From the NCBI GenBank assembly GCA_002298995.1, contig DBMO01000055.1, positions 1-37,348 of the forward strand: a DNA stretch of 37,348 bases, in the 5' to 3' direction. Positions 1-8,051 of the stretch are shown here, in pieces. Positions within the stretch are counted from its first letter, which is position 1, and each line of letters opens with the position of its first letter. The position numbers were made by a program, and so were the translations under genes. The notes under the pieces were generated by a model. The model ran no database searches, was not told the DNA's origin, and saw only the letters and a list, made by a program, of their open reading frames with translations. The stretch is from Desulfarculales bacterium UBA696 (lineage in GTDB: Bacteria > Desulfobacterota > Syntrophobacteria > Syntrophobacterales > Syntrophobacteraceae).

Positions 1-16
1 CAACCCCCTCCCCCAA

Positions 17-37
17 CCCCTCCCGCCAGGGGAGGGG
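17..37. repeat. GC-rich inverted repeat at window edge
   Basis: The arms CCCCTCCC (17-24) and GGGAGGGG (30-37) are perfect complements around a 5-nt loop. No gene precedes it inside the window, so I cannot tell whether it terminates an upstream gene or is a dispersed repeat. No T-run follows. Confidence 0.5.
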
Positions 38-81
38 AGCTTTCCTCCGATTCCCGCAAAATTTTTCCGATTCAGCTTTTA

Positions 82-196
82 GGCAACAGCCCCAGGAGAC
101 CGCGCCATGGTTTCGACCGGAGGTCTCAAATCTTTTTACCGCGCCCTCCCTGGAGACCCTTGGTCGTGAGGCCAGGCACGGTCGGGAGACCGTGCC
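82..196 (-). repeat. Intergenic REP-like element, copy A
   Basis: Read on the minus strand this stretch has two modules. One is a perfect 9-bp hairpin at 175-196 with arms GGCACGGTC and GACCGTGCC. The other is a 20-nt block at 82-101 (GGTCTCCTGGGGCTGTTGCC on the minus strand). Both recur elsewhere in the window, near 11378-11397, 11637-11658 and 37319-37338. The rest of the 371 bases before adenine deaminase shows no convincing gene. Confidence 0.65.
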
Positions 197-371
197 ACAA
201 CTGACGCCGTGCCGCAACTCAGTTGCCGGCTGTGGGTCGTGAGTTGTGAACTGCGGATCGTTGAATGCTGGGCAGGCTTATCCGCCTGCCAAAAGGGAAT
301 TTTTGGCTTTTTTGGGATGAAACAGACTGTAGTTAGCAACTGCCAACCGGCAACGCGAATCGGGGCATCCA

Positions 372-2102
372 ATGAAAATCGATACAGCGCGGCTTACCGC
401 ACTGATAGATGCGGCGAGAGGAGGGCGCCCGGCGGATCTTTGCATCAGGAATTGCCGGGTGGTGAATGTTTTTTCCGGAAAAGTGGAAAAGGCCGATCTG
501 GCGGTATTCGACGGATTTTTTCTTGGATGGGGTAAATACGAGGGCCAAGAAACGGTAGATGCCGGAGGGATGTACGTCAGTCCCGCATTCATCGACGGCC
601 ACATACATATCGAAAGCTCTCTCCTTAACCCAGCTGGTTTTTGTGCGGCGGTGCTGCCATGGGGAACCGGAGCGGTTGTTGCCGACCCTCATGAAATCGC
701 AAATGTTCTGGGCACGGACGGCATAAAGTATTTTCTGGAATGCGCTCGTGGTCTTCCACTAGACATCTTCTTCAATCTTCCGAGCTGTGTTCCGGCATCA
801 CCTCTCGAGACCTCCGGCGCTCGGCTTAGCGCGGTTGACCTCGAATCTCTCATCCCGGACGAGCACATTTTGGGCCTTGCTGAAATGATGAACTTTCCGG
901 GCGTGCTCTTCGCCGATCCCGAAGTAACGGACAAACTTCTTCTCTTTCAGGACGGGATAATTGACGGGCATTGTCCCGGACTTTCCGGGCGGGATTTGAA
1001 CGCTTACGTCGCGGCGGGGATCCGCTCGGACCACGAATGCACAACAAGGGCGGAGGCAGAGGAGAAGCTGGCGCGCGGCATGGCCGTCATGATCCGGGAA
1101 GGGAGCCAGTCAAAAGACCTGGAAAACCTAATCGGAATAGTTAACGACCAGACCTGGCCCCAGTGCATGTTTGTCTCCGATGACGTTCACCCGGATGACC
1201 TCATGGGCAGGGGACATGTAAATTCGATTGTAAACAAGGCCATGCAACTCGGGTTGGACCCGGTTCGGGCGATAACACTCGCCACCTGGACCGCCGCTAA
1301 CCATTTCCGGCTGCCCCGGCTCGGGGCGATTGCTCCGGGATATTTCGCCGATTTCAGCATCAGCCCGACCCTAAATCCCTGGAACCCTGCCAGGGTTTTC
1401 AAGCGTGGAATCGAGGTCGCCCGGGAAGGAAAGCTTATCGCCAATCGATCAAGCTGGCCATCGCCCCCCCTGCCGGGAAGTCCGATGAGGATAGGCCGAA
1501 TCGGCTCCGAAGACCTGCTCGTGCCCGCGCGGTCTGGAAAGATCCGCGTAATAGGTGTTGGGGAAGGGACCCTGCTAACGGAAAAATTTCTCCTGGAGCC
1601 CAAAGTTGAAAATGGACACGTGGTTTCCGACCCTGAGCGCGACATCCTGAAGATCGCGGTATTTAATCGCTACATCGAGGGCCGCCGGCCGGCAATCGGG
1701 TTCGTCCGGGGAATGGGATTAAAGGAAGGAGCAATTGCGACCTCCATCGCCCACGATTCCCATAACGTCATTGCCGTAGGGGTCAGCGATTCGGATATAA
1801 TTGCCGCTGTTTCGGCCCTTCGCGACTGCGGCGGAGGCATGGCCGCGGGGAATGCCGGAGGCAAAATGGAAGTTTTGTCCCTGCCCATCGCCGGGCTGAT
1901 GTCGCCGGGGTCCGCCCAGGAAGTCGCCAACGGGCTAAGCCGCCTGAAAAAGATCGCGGCCGCGCAGGGAACAACTCTTGAAAACCCCTTTATGGCAATG
2001 TCCTTCCTGGCGCTTCCCGTAATTCCCGAACTAAAGCTCACCGACATGGGCCTTGTGGAGGTATCCCGCTTCGCCCATGTGCCTCTTTTTGACGATAAGT
2101 GA
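372..2102 (+). CDS. ade: Adenine deaminase
   Basis: This cytosolic metalloenzyme of the amidohydrolase superfamily deaminates adenine to hypoxanthine and ammonia in purine salvage. The 576-residue length fits the Ade family. Near the N-terminus lies the metal-binding segment PAFIDGHIHIESS, followed by GAVVADPHEIANVLG. In the middle are GHCPGL, RSDHECT and FVSDDVHPDDL, all typical of Ade. The C-terminal domain has the family's AIAHDSHNVIAVG segment. The ATG at 372 fits the family N-terminus, but only a weak purine-rich stretch precedes it. It stands alone, downstream of a repeat-filled region. There is no purine transporter beside it and no purine riboswitch that I can recognise upstream. Confidence 0.95.
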   Translation: MKIDTARLTALIDAARGGRPADLCIRNCRVVNVFSGKVEKADLAVFDGFFLGWGKYEGQETVDAGGMYVSPAFIDGHIHIESSLLNPAGFCAAVLPWGTGAVVADPHEIANVLGTDGIKYFLECARGLPLDIFFNLPSCVPASPLETSGARLSAVDLESLIPDEHILGLAEMMNFPGVLFADPEVTDKLLLFQDGIIDGHCPGLSGRDLNAYVAAGIRSDHECTTRAEAEEKLARGMAVMIREGSQSKDLENLIGIVNDQTWPQCMFVSDDVHPDDLMGRGHVNSIVNKAMQLGLDPVRAITLATWTAANHFRLPRLGAIAPGYFADFSISPTLNPWNPARVFKRGIEVAREGKLIANRSSWPSPPLPGSPMRIGRIGSEDLLVPARSGKIRVIGVGEGTLLTEKFLLEPKVENGHVVSDPERDILKIAVFNRYIEGRRPAIGFVRGMGLKEGAIATSIAHDSHNVIAVGVSDSDIIAAVSALRDCGGGMAAGNAGGKMEVLSLPIAGLMSPGSAQEVANGLSRLKKIAAAQGTTLENPFMAMSFLALPVIPELKLTDMGLVEVSRFAHVPLFDDK

Positions 2103-2434
2103 GGAATTTAGGAATCCAAGAAAACCCAGACGGCGCATTATCGTGCCCACCGCCGCTTTCATGGGCACGGACCACGGGCACGATAAAACGCCGTGCCCAC
2201 TCTGCGTTTACTTTCTCGACGCCAACTAAATTCCCGGAATTCCCGAACCCAAAATTTCTAAATTCCTGAATTTCACCTCACATACTTGATGCACACCCTC
2301 CGGTAATTAAATTGTTAAATATTTTTTCGTCCTCCGGCTCTTCCAGTCGTTCGGCGGATCGATCACACCCCCATGCTCTTCCGAAATGCCGGGAATTTAA
2401 TCGGGCACATCAACCACACATATTGGAGGTAACC
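2103..2434. other. Intergenic region with GTGCCCA palindromes
   Basis: I see no gene here. At about 2141-2206 there are nested inverted repeats built on GTGCCCA/TGGGCAC, with outer arms ATCGTGCCC and GGGCACGAT. The same GTGCCCAC word forms the ftsH terminator near 11812-11840. A long T-run is absent, so a terminator role for ade is possible but unproven. An AT-rich stretch around 2305-2325 may hold the promoter of the next gene. Confidence 0.4.
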
Positions 2435-2899
2435 ATGAACACAGTTTCATGTACATCGATGAGCGACGTGGTGAGTTTTGCAATTCAAAAAGAACAGAAG
2501 GCGATGGATTTTTACATCAAGTGCTCACAGCGGGCGAAAAATCCGGCGCTCAAGCAGTTTTTCGATGAATTGGTCCAGGAAGAGCAGCGTCACAGGGATT
2601 TGCTGAAAGAACTCTATGAGCTGAAGCTCAACGAGATCAAGCTCAAAGCGGTCGAGGACCTCAAGATAAGCGATTACCTGCTCGACGTGTCGTTCAGGGA
2701 CGACCTCACCTACCAGGAAGCCCTCATGCTGGCCATGAAAAAGGAAGAGAAGGCCCATGCCTTCTATGCTGCGTGGAAAAACAAGTGCGCCGGGGAAAAG
2801 ACTGCAAAGCTTTTCGCTATCCTCGAAAACGAGGAGGCCCAGCACAAGCGCAAACTTGAGAATTTGTACGACGAGGAGATTTTGACCTGGGAAGCGTAA
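2435..2899 (+). CDS. Ferritin-like (rubrerythrin-type) di-iron protein
   Basis: The product is a 154-residue four-helix protein of the ferritin-like/rubrerythrin group, cytoplasmic, probably for iron or peroxide handling. Candidate ligands for a di-iron site are visible: Glu20, Glu50-x-x-His53, Glu104 or Glu105, and Glu134-x-x-His137. The C-terminal rubredoxin domain of true rubrerythrins is missing, so electron transfer would need a partner. The start at 2435 was chosen because TTGGAGGT lies at the right distance before it. The frame is open further upstream, but that extension does not resemble the family. A hairpin with a T-run follows at 2945-2979, so the gene is probably monocistronic. 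The substrate is unknown. Confidence 0.85.
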   Translation: MNTVSCTSMSDVVSFAIQKEQKAMDFYIKCSQRAKNPALKQFFDELVQEEQRHRDLLKELYELKLNEIKLKAVEDLKISDYLLDVSFRDDLTYQEALMLAMKKEEKAHAFYAAWKNKCAGEKTAKLFAILENEEAQHKRKLENLYDEEILTWEA

Positions 2900-2944
2900 C
2901 GCCAGGTCCTGTCGGTTCGCTCTGAGCACCAGGTTCGAACACAT

Positions 2945-2979
2945 GTGGAGCGGCTTTCAGCCGCTCCCACTGTTTTTTT
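2945..2979 (+). terminator. Rho-independent terminator after ferritin-like gene
   Basis: The arms GAGCGGC and GCCGCTC close a short loop (TTTCA) at about 2948-2966. Flanking bases extend the stem, and seven T's follow at 2973-2979. It lies 45 bases past the stop of the ferritin-like gene. A related sequence (GCAAGCCGCTCCCACC) occurs near 9586-9601, so this is also a dispersed repeat. Confidence 0.7.
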
Positions 2980-3150
2980 GCCTGGGGTTGAATGAGCGAA
3001 TTTATGCAAAGCGCCTCAATTTTATGTGGGGCGGGCATTGGTTTTAGAGCTTGTCCCCAAGTGCAGCCACTCTACATAACTACCCCGCAAAAGCATCACT
3101 CCCCTGATTAAATCGGCTGTTAGGCACAGTTCATGTGACTCTCGATTCTG

Positions 3151-3192
3151 TTTGCAAATCCATTCACTTTTAGCTATATACTTTTAGCTATT
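3151..3192 (+). promoter_or_regulatory. Promoter and tandem operator candidate of the padR operon
   Basis: A -35-like TTTGCA (3151-3156) and a -10-like TATATA (3175-3180) are 18 bases apart. The 12-mer ACTTTTAGCTAT occurs twice, at 3166-3177 and 3180-3191, with a 14-bp period. Both copies overlap or flank the -10. A duplicated word over the core promoter just ahead of a PadR gene suggests an autoregulatory operator. That role is inference. Confidence 0.5.
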
Positions 3193-3207
3193 CAGGGGAG
3201 GATAGGT

Positions 3208-3771
3208 ATGTCCATCAAATTTGCCATACTCGGCATTCTCGCTGAGCGCGATCTGCACGGGTATGAGCTGAAAAGCAGCTTTGACGAGAAAGTCGGAGAG
3301 TTCTGGAGCCTTAATTATGGGCAGATATACTCCACTCTCGACCGCCTCGAAAAAGAGGAACTGGTCACCCACGACAGGCACGTCCAGGATAAGAGGCCGG
3401 ACCGCAAAATCTTCAGCATCACCCCTCAGGGAAGAGAGGAACTGGAGAAATGGCTTTCCACGCCTCTTAACAAGGTGCGCGCACTTCGCGATGAATTTTT
3501 CGTAAAGCTCGTTTTCATGGACAAATCCAGTCCTGTTCCCATCCTGGAATTAATCGAAAAACAGAAGGTACTCTATCTCAAGCACATGAACCGGCTCACA
3601 AGCCGAAAGGTGGCACTGAAGAAGAAATCCGGAAGCCTCGATGACCTTACCACCGAGCTTCTCATCGATGCGGGGCTGCTCCATGCCGAGGCGGCAATCA
3701 AATGGCTGGGGCTTTGCGAACTGAAAATCCGGGCTGCGTTTGAATCAAATCCCCCGCTCCGGCGGATTTGA
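3208..3771 (+). CDS. PadR-family transcriptional regulator
   Basis: A 187-residue PadR/AphA-like repressor. Residues 1-75 form the winged helix, with the typical FAILGILAERDLHGYELK start and QIYSTLDRLEKEELV recognition region. The remaining ~110 residues form the helical dimerisation domain. The start is set by AGGGGAGGATAGGT just upstream. It is the first gene of an apparent operon with an ABC ATPase, an FtsX permease, a LolA-like carrier and an outer-membrane barrel. PadR proteins commonly repress neighbouring ABC exporters and release DNA on binding a small molecule. The duplicated 12-mer over its promoter is the likely binding site. The ligand is unknown. Confidence 0.9.
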   Translation: MSIKFAILGILAERDLHGYELKSSFDEKVGEFWSLNYGQIYSTLDRLEKEELVTHDRHVQDKRPDRKIFSITPQGREELEKWLSTPLNKVRALRDEFFVKLVFMDKSSPVPILELIEKQKVLYLKHMNRLTSRKVALKKKSGSLDDLTTELLIDAGLLHAEAAIKWLGLCELKIRAAFESNPPLRRI

Positions 3772-3828
3772 CCCGGTTACTTAAATGGACGAAGGCATCC
3801 AACAGCATTTTAATAATCGAGGCGGGCT

Positions 3829-4518
3829 ATGATCGAATTAAGAAATGCCGGTAAAATGTACAGGCAGGGCGCGCGTGAGATATACGCGCTGAGGGATGTG
3901 TCCCTTGTGATCAAAAAGGGTGAGTTCCTGAGCATTATGGGGCCGAGCGGCTCGGGCAAGAGCACGCTGCTAAATCTTATCGGAGGCCTGGACCAGCCTA
4001 CGTCGGGGGAGATTTTCATAGACTCGACCCCCCTCCATGGTATCAGCGACAATGAATTAACTCTCATCAGGCGAAGAAATGTCGGTTTTGTATTCCAGTT
4101 TTTCAACCTCCTGCCCCTCCTGACAGCCGCGGAAAATGTGGGTTTGCCGCTCCTTCTGGATGGAGAGTCGTTTTCGCTGGTTAAGCCGAAAGCTGAGTCG
4201 ATTTTGCGCAAGGTCGGCCTGGGCGAGAGGATCGATCATAGGCCCGAGCAACTCTCCGGAGGCGAGATGCAGCGGGTTGCGATTGCCCGCGCAATCATCG
4301 GAAACCCCGCTGTCCTCCTGGCCGACGAACCAACGGGTAACCTCGATTCTCATACGAGCGAGGAAATCTTTCTGCTCCTTAAATCCCTGAACGAGCAGGG
4401 CCAAACCATAGTCATGGTAACTCACGACCCCAAGGCGGCGGCCTATGGCACGCGAATCGTTACCTTGAAAGACGGAACGACCTCCCAGGATATTTCGATT
4501 GGCGGGGAGGAATCATGA
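3829..4518 (+). CDS. ABC transporter ATP-binding protein (LolD/MacB/YbbA type)
   Basis: This 229-residue nucleotide-binding subunit belongs to the type VII (MacB/LolD) ABC class. Walker A is GPSGSGKST at 38-46, the signature LSGGE is at 142-146 and Walker B VLLADE is at 162-167, followed by PTGNLD, which is diagnostic of the LolD/MacB/FtsE group. A His switch lies in the MVTHD segment. It should power the permease encoded next, whose ATG overlaps this gene's stop (ATGA at 4515-4518), implying translational coupling. This class usually works by mechanotransmission, extracting or pushing substrate in the periplasm rather than moving it across the inner membrane. The 57-bp gap to padR suggests one transcript. 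Confidence 0.93.
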   Translation: MIELRNAGKMYRQGAREIYALRDVSLVIKKGEFLSIMGPSGSGKSTLLNLIGGLDQPTSGEIFIDSTPLHGISDNELTLIRRRNVGFVFQFFNLLPLLTAAENVGLPLLLDGESFSLVKPKAESILRKVGLGERIDHRPEQLSGGEMQRVAIARAIIGNPAVLLADEPTGNLDSHTSEEIFLLLKSLNEQGQTIVMVTHDPKAAAYGTRIVTLKDGTTSQDISIGGEES

Positions 4519-7103
4519 ATATTACCAACCTGCTTCGCCATATCAGCCTGAAGCATTTAAAACTTCAGAAAGCCCAGTTATTCATCGCCCTTTCCGGGAT
4601 TTGCCTCGGTGTGGCAGCAATGGTGGCAATTGACATCGTGAACCGGAGCGTACTGCGCTCATTCGAGGACTCAATCAATCACGCCACGGGCCGGGCAGTT
4701 CTGCAGGTTGCGGCGGGGGAATCCGGATTTCCCGAGAAGATGCTTGACGTCGTTCAGGGCGTGCCGGGGGTGGAATACGCGGTGCCCGTGATAGAAACAA
4801 ACGCGAAACTCTCGGGGGGCACCGAGCGCGCGGTCATGATACTGGGAGTCGATGTCCTCCAGGACCACCAGATCCGCGACTACAGCATCACAGACGAGAG
4901 CGCCGATATTCCCGATCCTCTCCTTTTCCTCGCAAGGAGCGACTCCATATTGCTTACGCGCTCGATGGCCGAACGCGAAGGGATAAAGATTGACCAGCAA
5001 ATCCAGGTCCAAACGGTCGAAGGCATCAAGACATTCCAGGTCCGTGGACTCCTCAATCCCGACGGTCCGGCCAGGGTGGCCGGCGGAGATATCGCAATCA
5101 TGGATATCTACGCGGCCCAGATGGCGTTCGGCAAAGAGGGCCGAGTTGACCGCATTGATGTCAGCCTCCTTCGGGGAGAGGACTTTGATAAGGTAAAGGA
5201 GCGCATTCAGGGCGCAGTCCCGGAAGGCTACAATATCGATACGCCGGCCGGAAGGACCCGGCAGGTCGAGATGATGCTCAAGCGGTTTCAGAACAGCATC
5301 GGGTTCGTGAGCCTGATGGTAATGTTTGTTGGCATGTACCTCATCTACAACTCGGTCTCGATCTCGGTCGTCCACCGCAGGAAAGAGATCGGGATAATGC
5401 GGGCCCTTGGCGCGAAACGCGGAGAGATAATAAGGCTTTTTCTGGGAGAGACCCTGGTTACATCCGCGATCGCCTCTTTCATCGGGGTAGGTCTGGGATT
5501 GGTTTTCGCCAGGCTGAGCATAGGGGTTGTCGCCCAGAGCGTAACCGATATTTACATGCAGGCATCGGTTACCGAACTGGCATTCTCGTGGGGAGAACTC
5601 ATCCGTGACGGGATAATCGGAATAATCGCCAGCCTTGCCGCCGCGGCCTTTCCCGCAAGATCTTGCGCCAGGATAACCCCCATTTCCGCTATTCGTTCCA
5701 TGCCTTATTCCGAAGACGGATTTCTTTTCGGGACAAAAATAAAAATAGCATCCGCTGCTTTGATAATTTTGTCCTTTACCATATTGATCGCCTACAAGAT
5801 GGCTGGAAACTCCTCTCCGCTAAGGACCTCGGGGACGACTTTCGCGGCGGCCCTTTTTTTGACTGTGGGGCTGTCTCTCGGCACGCCCCTGCTCCTTAAG
5901 TGGTTCCTGGTGTTTTTCCACCGCTATATCTCACCCCGCCTTGGAGCGCCGGGAAGGCTCGCCGGGCTGAACCTCCAGAAGAATGTATCGAGAAACGCCG
6001 TGGCCCTTGCCGCCGTCTTCTTCAGCATTTCCCTGCTTGTTTCGTCCGTAAACGCCATGAACAGCACCCGGACATCCATATTCGAGTGGATAGACTCGGT
6101 GATCAGAGCGGATATCCTCATAGCCTCCGGCCATCCGCTGTCGATAGGCGCGCACGGCATCCCCATGCCCGGAGAGATGATAAAAGAGATTGAAGAAGTC
6201 CCCGGCGTCCTCACGGTCGAGCCGTTTCGCAAGGGCTATATCTATTACAATGGCAGGAAGGTGATGTTAGAGACAACCGACATCGCCATGCGGATGGAAT
6301 ACTGCCCCGGCATGATGGCCGAAGGCACAAGGGACGACATGGTAAACCTTCTTCCCGGCCAGGATAACGTAGTGGTCAATGAGGGGTTTGCGACGAAATA
6401 CGGGGTAAGGAAAGGGGACTCGATTGTTCTTCCCACGCCGGACGGCCCGGTGCGGTTTGGAGTGGCCGGAATAGTGGTAAGCTACTCCTCGGATTCCGGA
6501 GTAATATGGATGGATATAAGCACTTACCGGAAGCGCTGGCACGACAACCTTGTCGATATGTACGAAGTGCGAGTAAAACCGGGGCAGGATATCCGGAAGG
6601 TCAGCGGTGCGATCCTCGACAGGATGGGCGGGGAGCGAAGACTTTTTGCCCTGCCGGCGCTCGAATTCCGGAACGAGATAAGACAGATCCTCGACCGCTC
6701 ATGGGCGGTTACTTATGCAATAAACACCATTGTCCTGGTAATCGCCGGTTTCGGCATTGTCATAACGATGCTGGCTTCCGTGCTGGAGCGCACGCGGGAA
6801 ATCGGCGTACTGCGCTCGATCGGCATGAAGAGAAGCCAGGTCTCCGGGGTTGTGATAACAGAGTCGGTGCTGATAGGCGCGGCGGGAGGGCTGCTCGGGG
6901 CGGCATCAGGCCTGCTGGTCGGCTGGATCGAACTCGAAGGGTTCTTTCGAATCGATTTCGGCGCCAGCATGACCTATCACATCGACTACCTGTCCCTTGC
7001 GTGGGCGCTCCTGCTCTCGGCCGGGCTTTCCGCCCTCGCCGGTCTCTACCCCGCGCACCGGGCATCCAAAATAAATATAGTGGAGGCATTGAGGTATGAA
7101 TAA
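4515..7103 (+). CDS. FtsX-type ABC permease (YbbP/DUF214-like, double domain)
   Basis: An 862-residue inner-membrane permease with two FtsX modules. A first transmembrane helix lies near 22-42 and a large periplasmic domain follows to about 255. Helices then occur near 262-285, 310-335, 365-395, 408-430, 440-465 and 490-510. A second periplasmic domain spans about 520-730, and the last helices lie near 735-760, 785-810 and 830-850. Both modules carry the RRKEIGIMRALGAKR / RTREIGVLRSIGMKR coupling segment that contacts the ATPase. The architecture matches YbbP-like permeases, roughly twice the size of LolC/E. It ends by overlapping the LolA-like gene by 8 bases. The substrate is not evident, but the neighbours point to a lipidic or lipoprotein-like cargo. 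Confidence 0.92.
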   Translation: MNITNLLRHISLKHLKLQKAQLFIALSGICLGVAAMVAIDIVNRSVLRSFEDSINHATGRAVLQVAAGESGFPEKMLDVVQGVPGVEYAVPVIETNAKLSGGTERAVMILGVDVLQDHQIRDYSITDESADIPDPLLFLARSDSILLTRSMAEREGIKIDQQIQVQTVEGIKTFQVRGLLNPDGPARVAGGDIAIMDIYAAQMAFGKEGRVDRIDVSLLRGEDFDKVKERIQGAVPEGYNIDTPAGRTRQVEMMLKRFQNSIGFVSLMVMFVGMYLIYNSVSISVVHRRKEIGIMRALGAKRGEIIRLFLGETLVTSAIASFIGVGLGLVFARLSIGVVAQSVTDIYMQASVTELAFSWGELIRDGIIGIIASLAAAAFPARSCARITPISAIRSMPYSEDGFLFGTKIKIASAALIILSFTILIAYKMAGNSSPLRTSGTTFAAALFLTVGLSLGTPLLLKWFLVFFHRYISPRLGAPGRLAGLNLQKNVSRNAVALAAVFFSISLLVSSVNAMNSTRTSIFEWIDSVIRADILIASGHPLSIGAHGIPMPGEMIKEIEEVPGVLTVEPFRKGYIYYNGRKVMLETTDIAMRMEYCPGMMAEGTRDDMVNLLPGQDNVVVNEGFATKYGVRKGDSIVLPTPDGPVRFGVAGIVVSYSSDSGVIWMDISTYRKRWHDNLVDMYEVRVKPGQDIRKVSGAILDRMGGERRLFALPALEFRNEIRQILDRSWAVTYAINTIVLVIAGFGIVITMLASVLERTREIGVLRSIGMKRSQVSGVVITESVLIGAAGGLLGAASGLLVGWIELEGFFRIDFGASMTYHIDYLSLAWALLLSAGLSALAGLYPAHRASKINIVEALRYE

Positions 7104-7881
7104 ACCGGGAATCGGGACCTGTTCGGTCCTTGCTTTGGCTATATCGCTCTTTTCCGTGACTTGCTCTCATGCCATGTCGGGCCGAGAGGTGTACGACAAG
7201 GTGCACGAAATCCGGCAAAAGGCGCTCGACCATAAACTGGAAGCGACCATGGTGCTCTTCGACAAGGGTGGAGGAAAGCGCTCCCGTACCCTGGTCGGTT
7301 ACGGAAAGACGGGCGAAAACGAATCCTACAAGGTGCTGGTGGTATTCAACACACCGCCGGACCTGAAAGACGTAGGTTTTTTGATCCACGCACGAAGCTT
7401 TGCGGAAAGGGACCTGTGGGCGTACTTCCCGGAGTATAAACGCGTTCGGCGCATCCCCACGACATCCCAGGACGACTCCTTTTTTGGCTCCGATCTGTCT
7501 TACGACGATTTCGGCGGCCCATCCAATCTCGATGATTATTCGTTCAAAATCCTCGGGGAGGAAACAGTTGACGCAAAGCCCTGCTACGTGGTTGAAGTGA
7601 CCCCGAAAATCCGCAGAAAATACACACGGTATGTCGCCTGGGTCGCCAAGGACCTCTGGGTGCACATGAAAGTCCAGTACTACCAGGACAAGGAACTGTA
7701 CCGCGAAGGGTATTTCAGCGATGTGCGAATAATAGACGGAATCCCCACGCCATTTAAAGGTGCGATGGAGAACCGCAAAACAGGCCACAAGACCGACCTT
7801 GCCATAGAAAATGTTCAGTACAACACCCGTTTTCCGGACGACCTTTTTACACAAAGATCGCTCGAAAGAGCGGGGAAATAA
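7096..7881 (+). CDS. Outer-membrane lipoprotein-sorting (LolA-like) periplasmic protein
   Basis: A 261-residue exported protein. The N-terminus has a signal peptide with a hydrophobic core around residues 11-24 and a cleavage-like SHA near residue 26. The body fits the LolA-like family often annotated outer membrane lipoprotein-sorting protein (PF17131): an unclosed beta-barrel with segments VLVVFNTPPDLKDVGFL, DLWAYFPEYKRVRRI and DDSFFGSDLSYDDF. Such proteins carry lipids or acylated proteins across the periplasm. It overlaps the permease gene by 8 bases and is followed by a beta-barrel gene, consistent with a shuttle between an ABC pump and an outer-membrane component. Cargo is inferred, not shown. 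Confidence 0.88.
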   Translation: MNKPGIGTCSVLALAISLFSVTCSHAMSGREVYDKVHEIRQKALDHKLEATMVLFDKGGGKRSRTLVGYGKTGENESYKVLVVFNTPPDLKDVGFLIHARSFAERDLWAYFPEYKRVRRIPTTSQDDSFFGSDLSYDDFGGPSNLDDYSFKILGEETVDAKPCYVVEVTPKIRRKYTRYVAWVAKDLWVHMKVQYYQDKELYREGYFSDVRIIDGIPTPFKGAMENRKTGHKTDLAIENVQYNTRFPDDLFTQRSLERAGK

Positions 7882-7904
7882 TTAAATCGGTATCGGGGAC
7901 TGAG

Positions 7905-8051
7905 TGTAGGTTGGGTGAAGCGGTGACATGGAATTCCGCAACGAAATGTAAACGGCGGAGCGAAACCCAACACAAAGGACTGAATGTTGGGTTTCGCTTA
8001 CGGAATTCCATCGCTATGGTTGCTGTTTTTTGCCGCTCCACCCAACCTACA
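7905..8051. repeat. MITE-like imperfect palindrome (147 bp)
   Basis: The two arms begin TGTAGGTTGGGTG on opposite strands at 7905 and 8051, and meet near 7970-7990 at GAAACCCAAC / GTTGGGTTTC. Each arm is about 65-68 bases and shares ATGGAATTCCG plus a GCGGAGCGAAACCC-like part, with internal differences. It has no coding capacity of its own. The size and terminal inverted repeats resemble a miniature inverted-repeat element. It separates the LolA-like gene from the barrel gene and contains the best available ATG for the latter (8016). Confidence 0.75.

Noticed and set aside
372..2102. Purine riboswitch upstream of adenine deaminase
   Set aside because: No purine aptamer core or pairing loops could be found in the 371 bases before the gene. 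The region is filled with repeats.
6538..6555. TGGCACG motif resembling a sigma-54 promoter
   Set aside because: It lies inside the FtsX permease gene and the GC element is not at the right distance.
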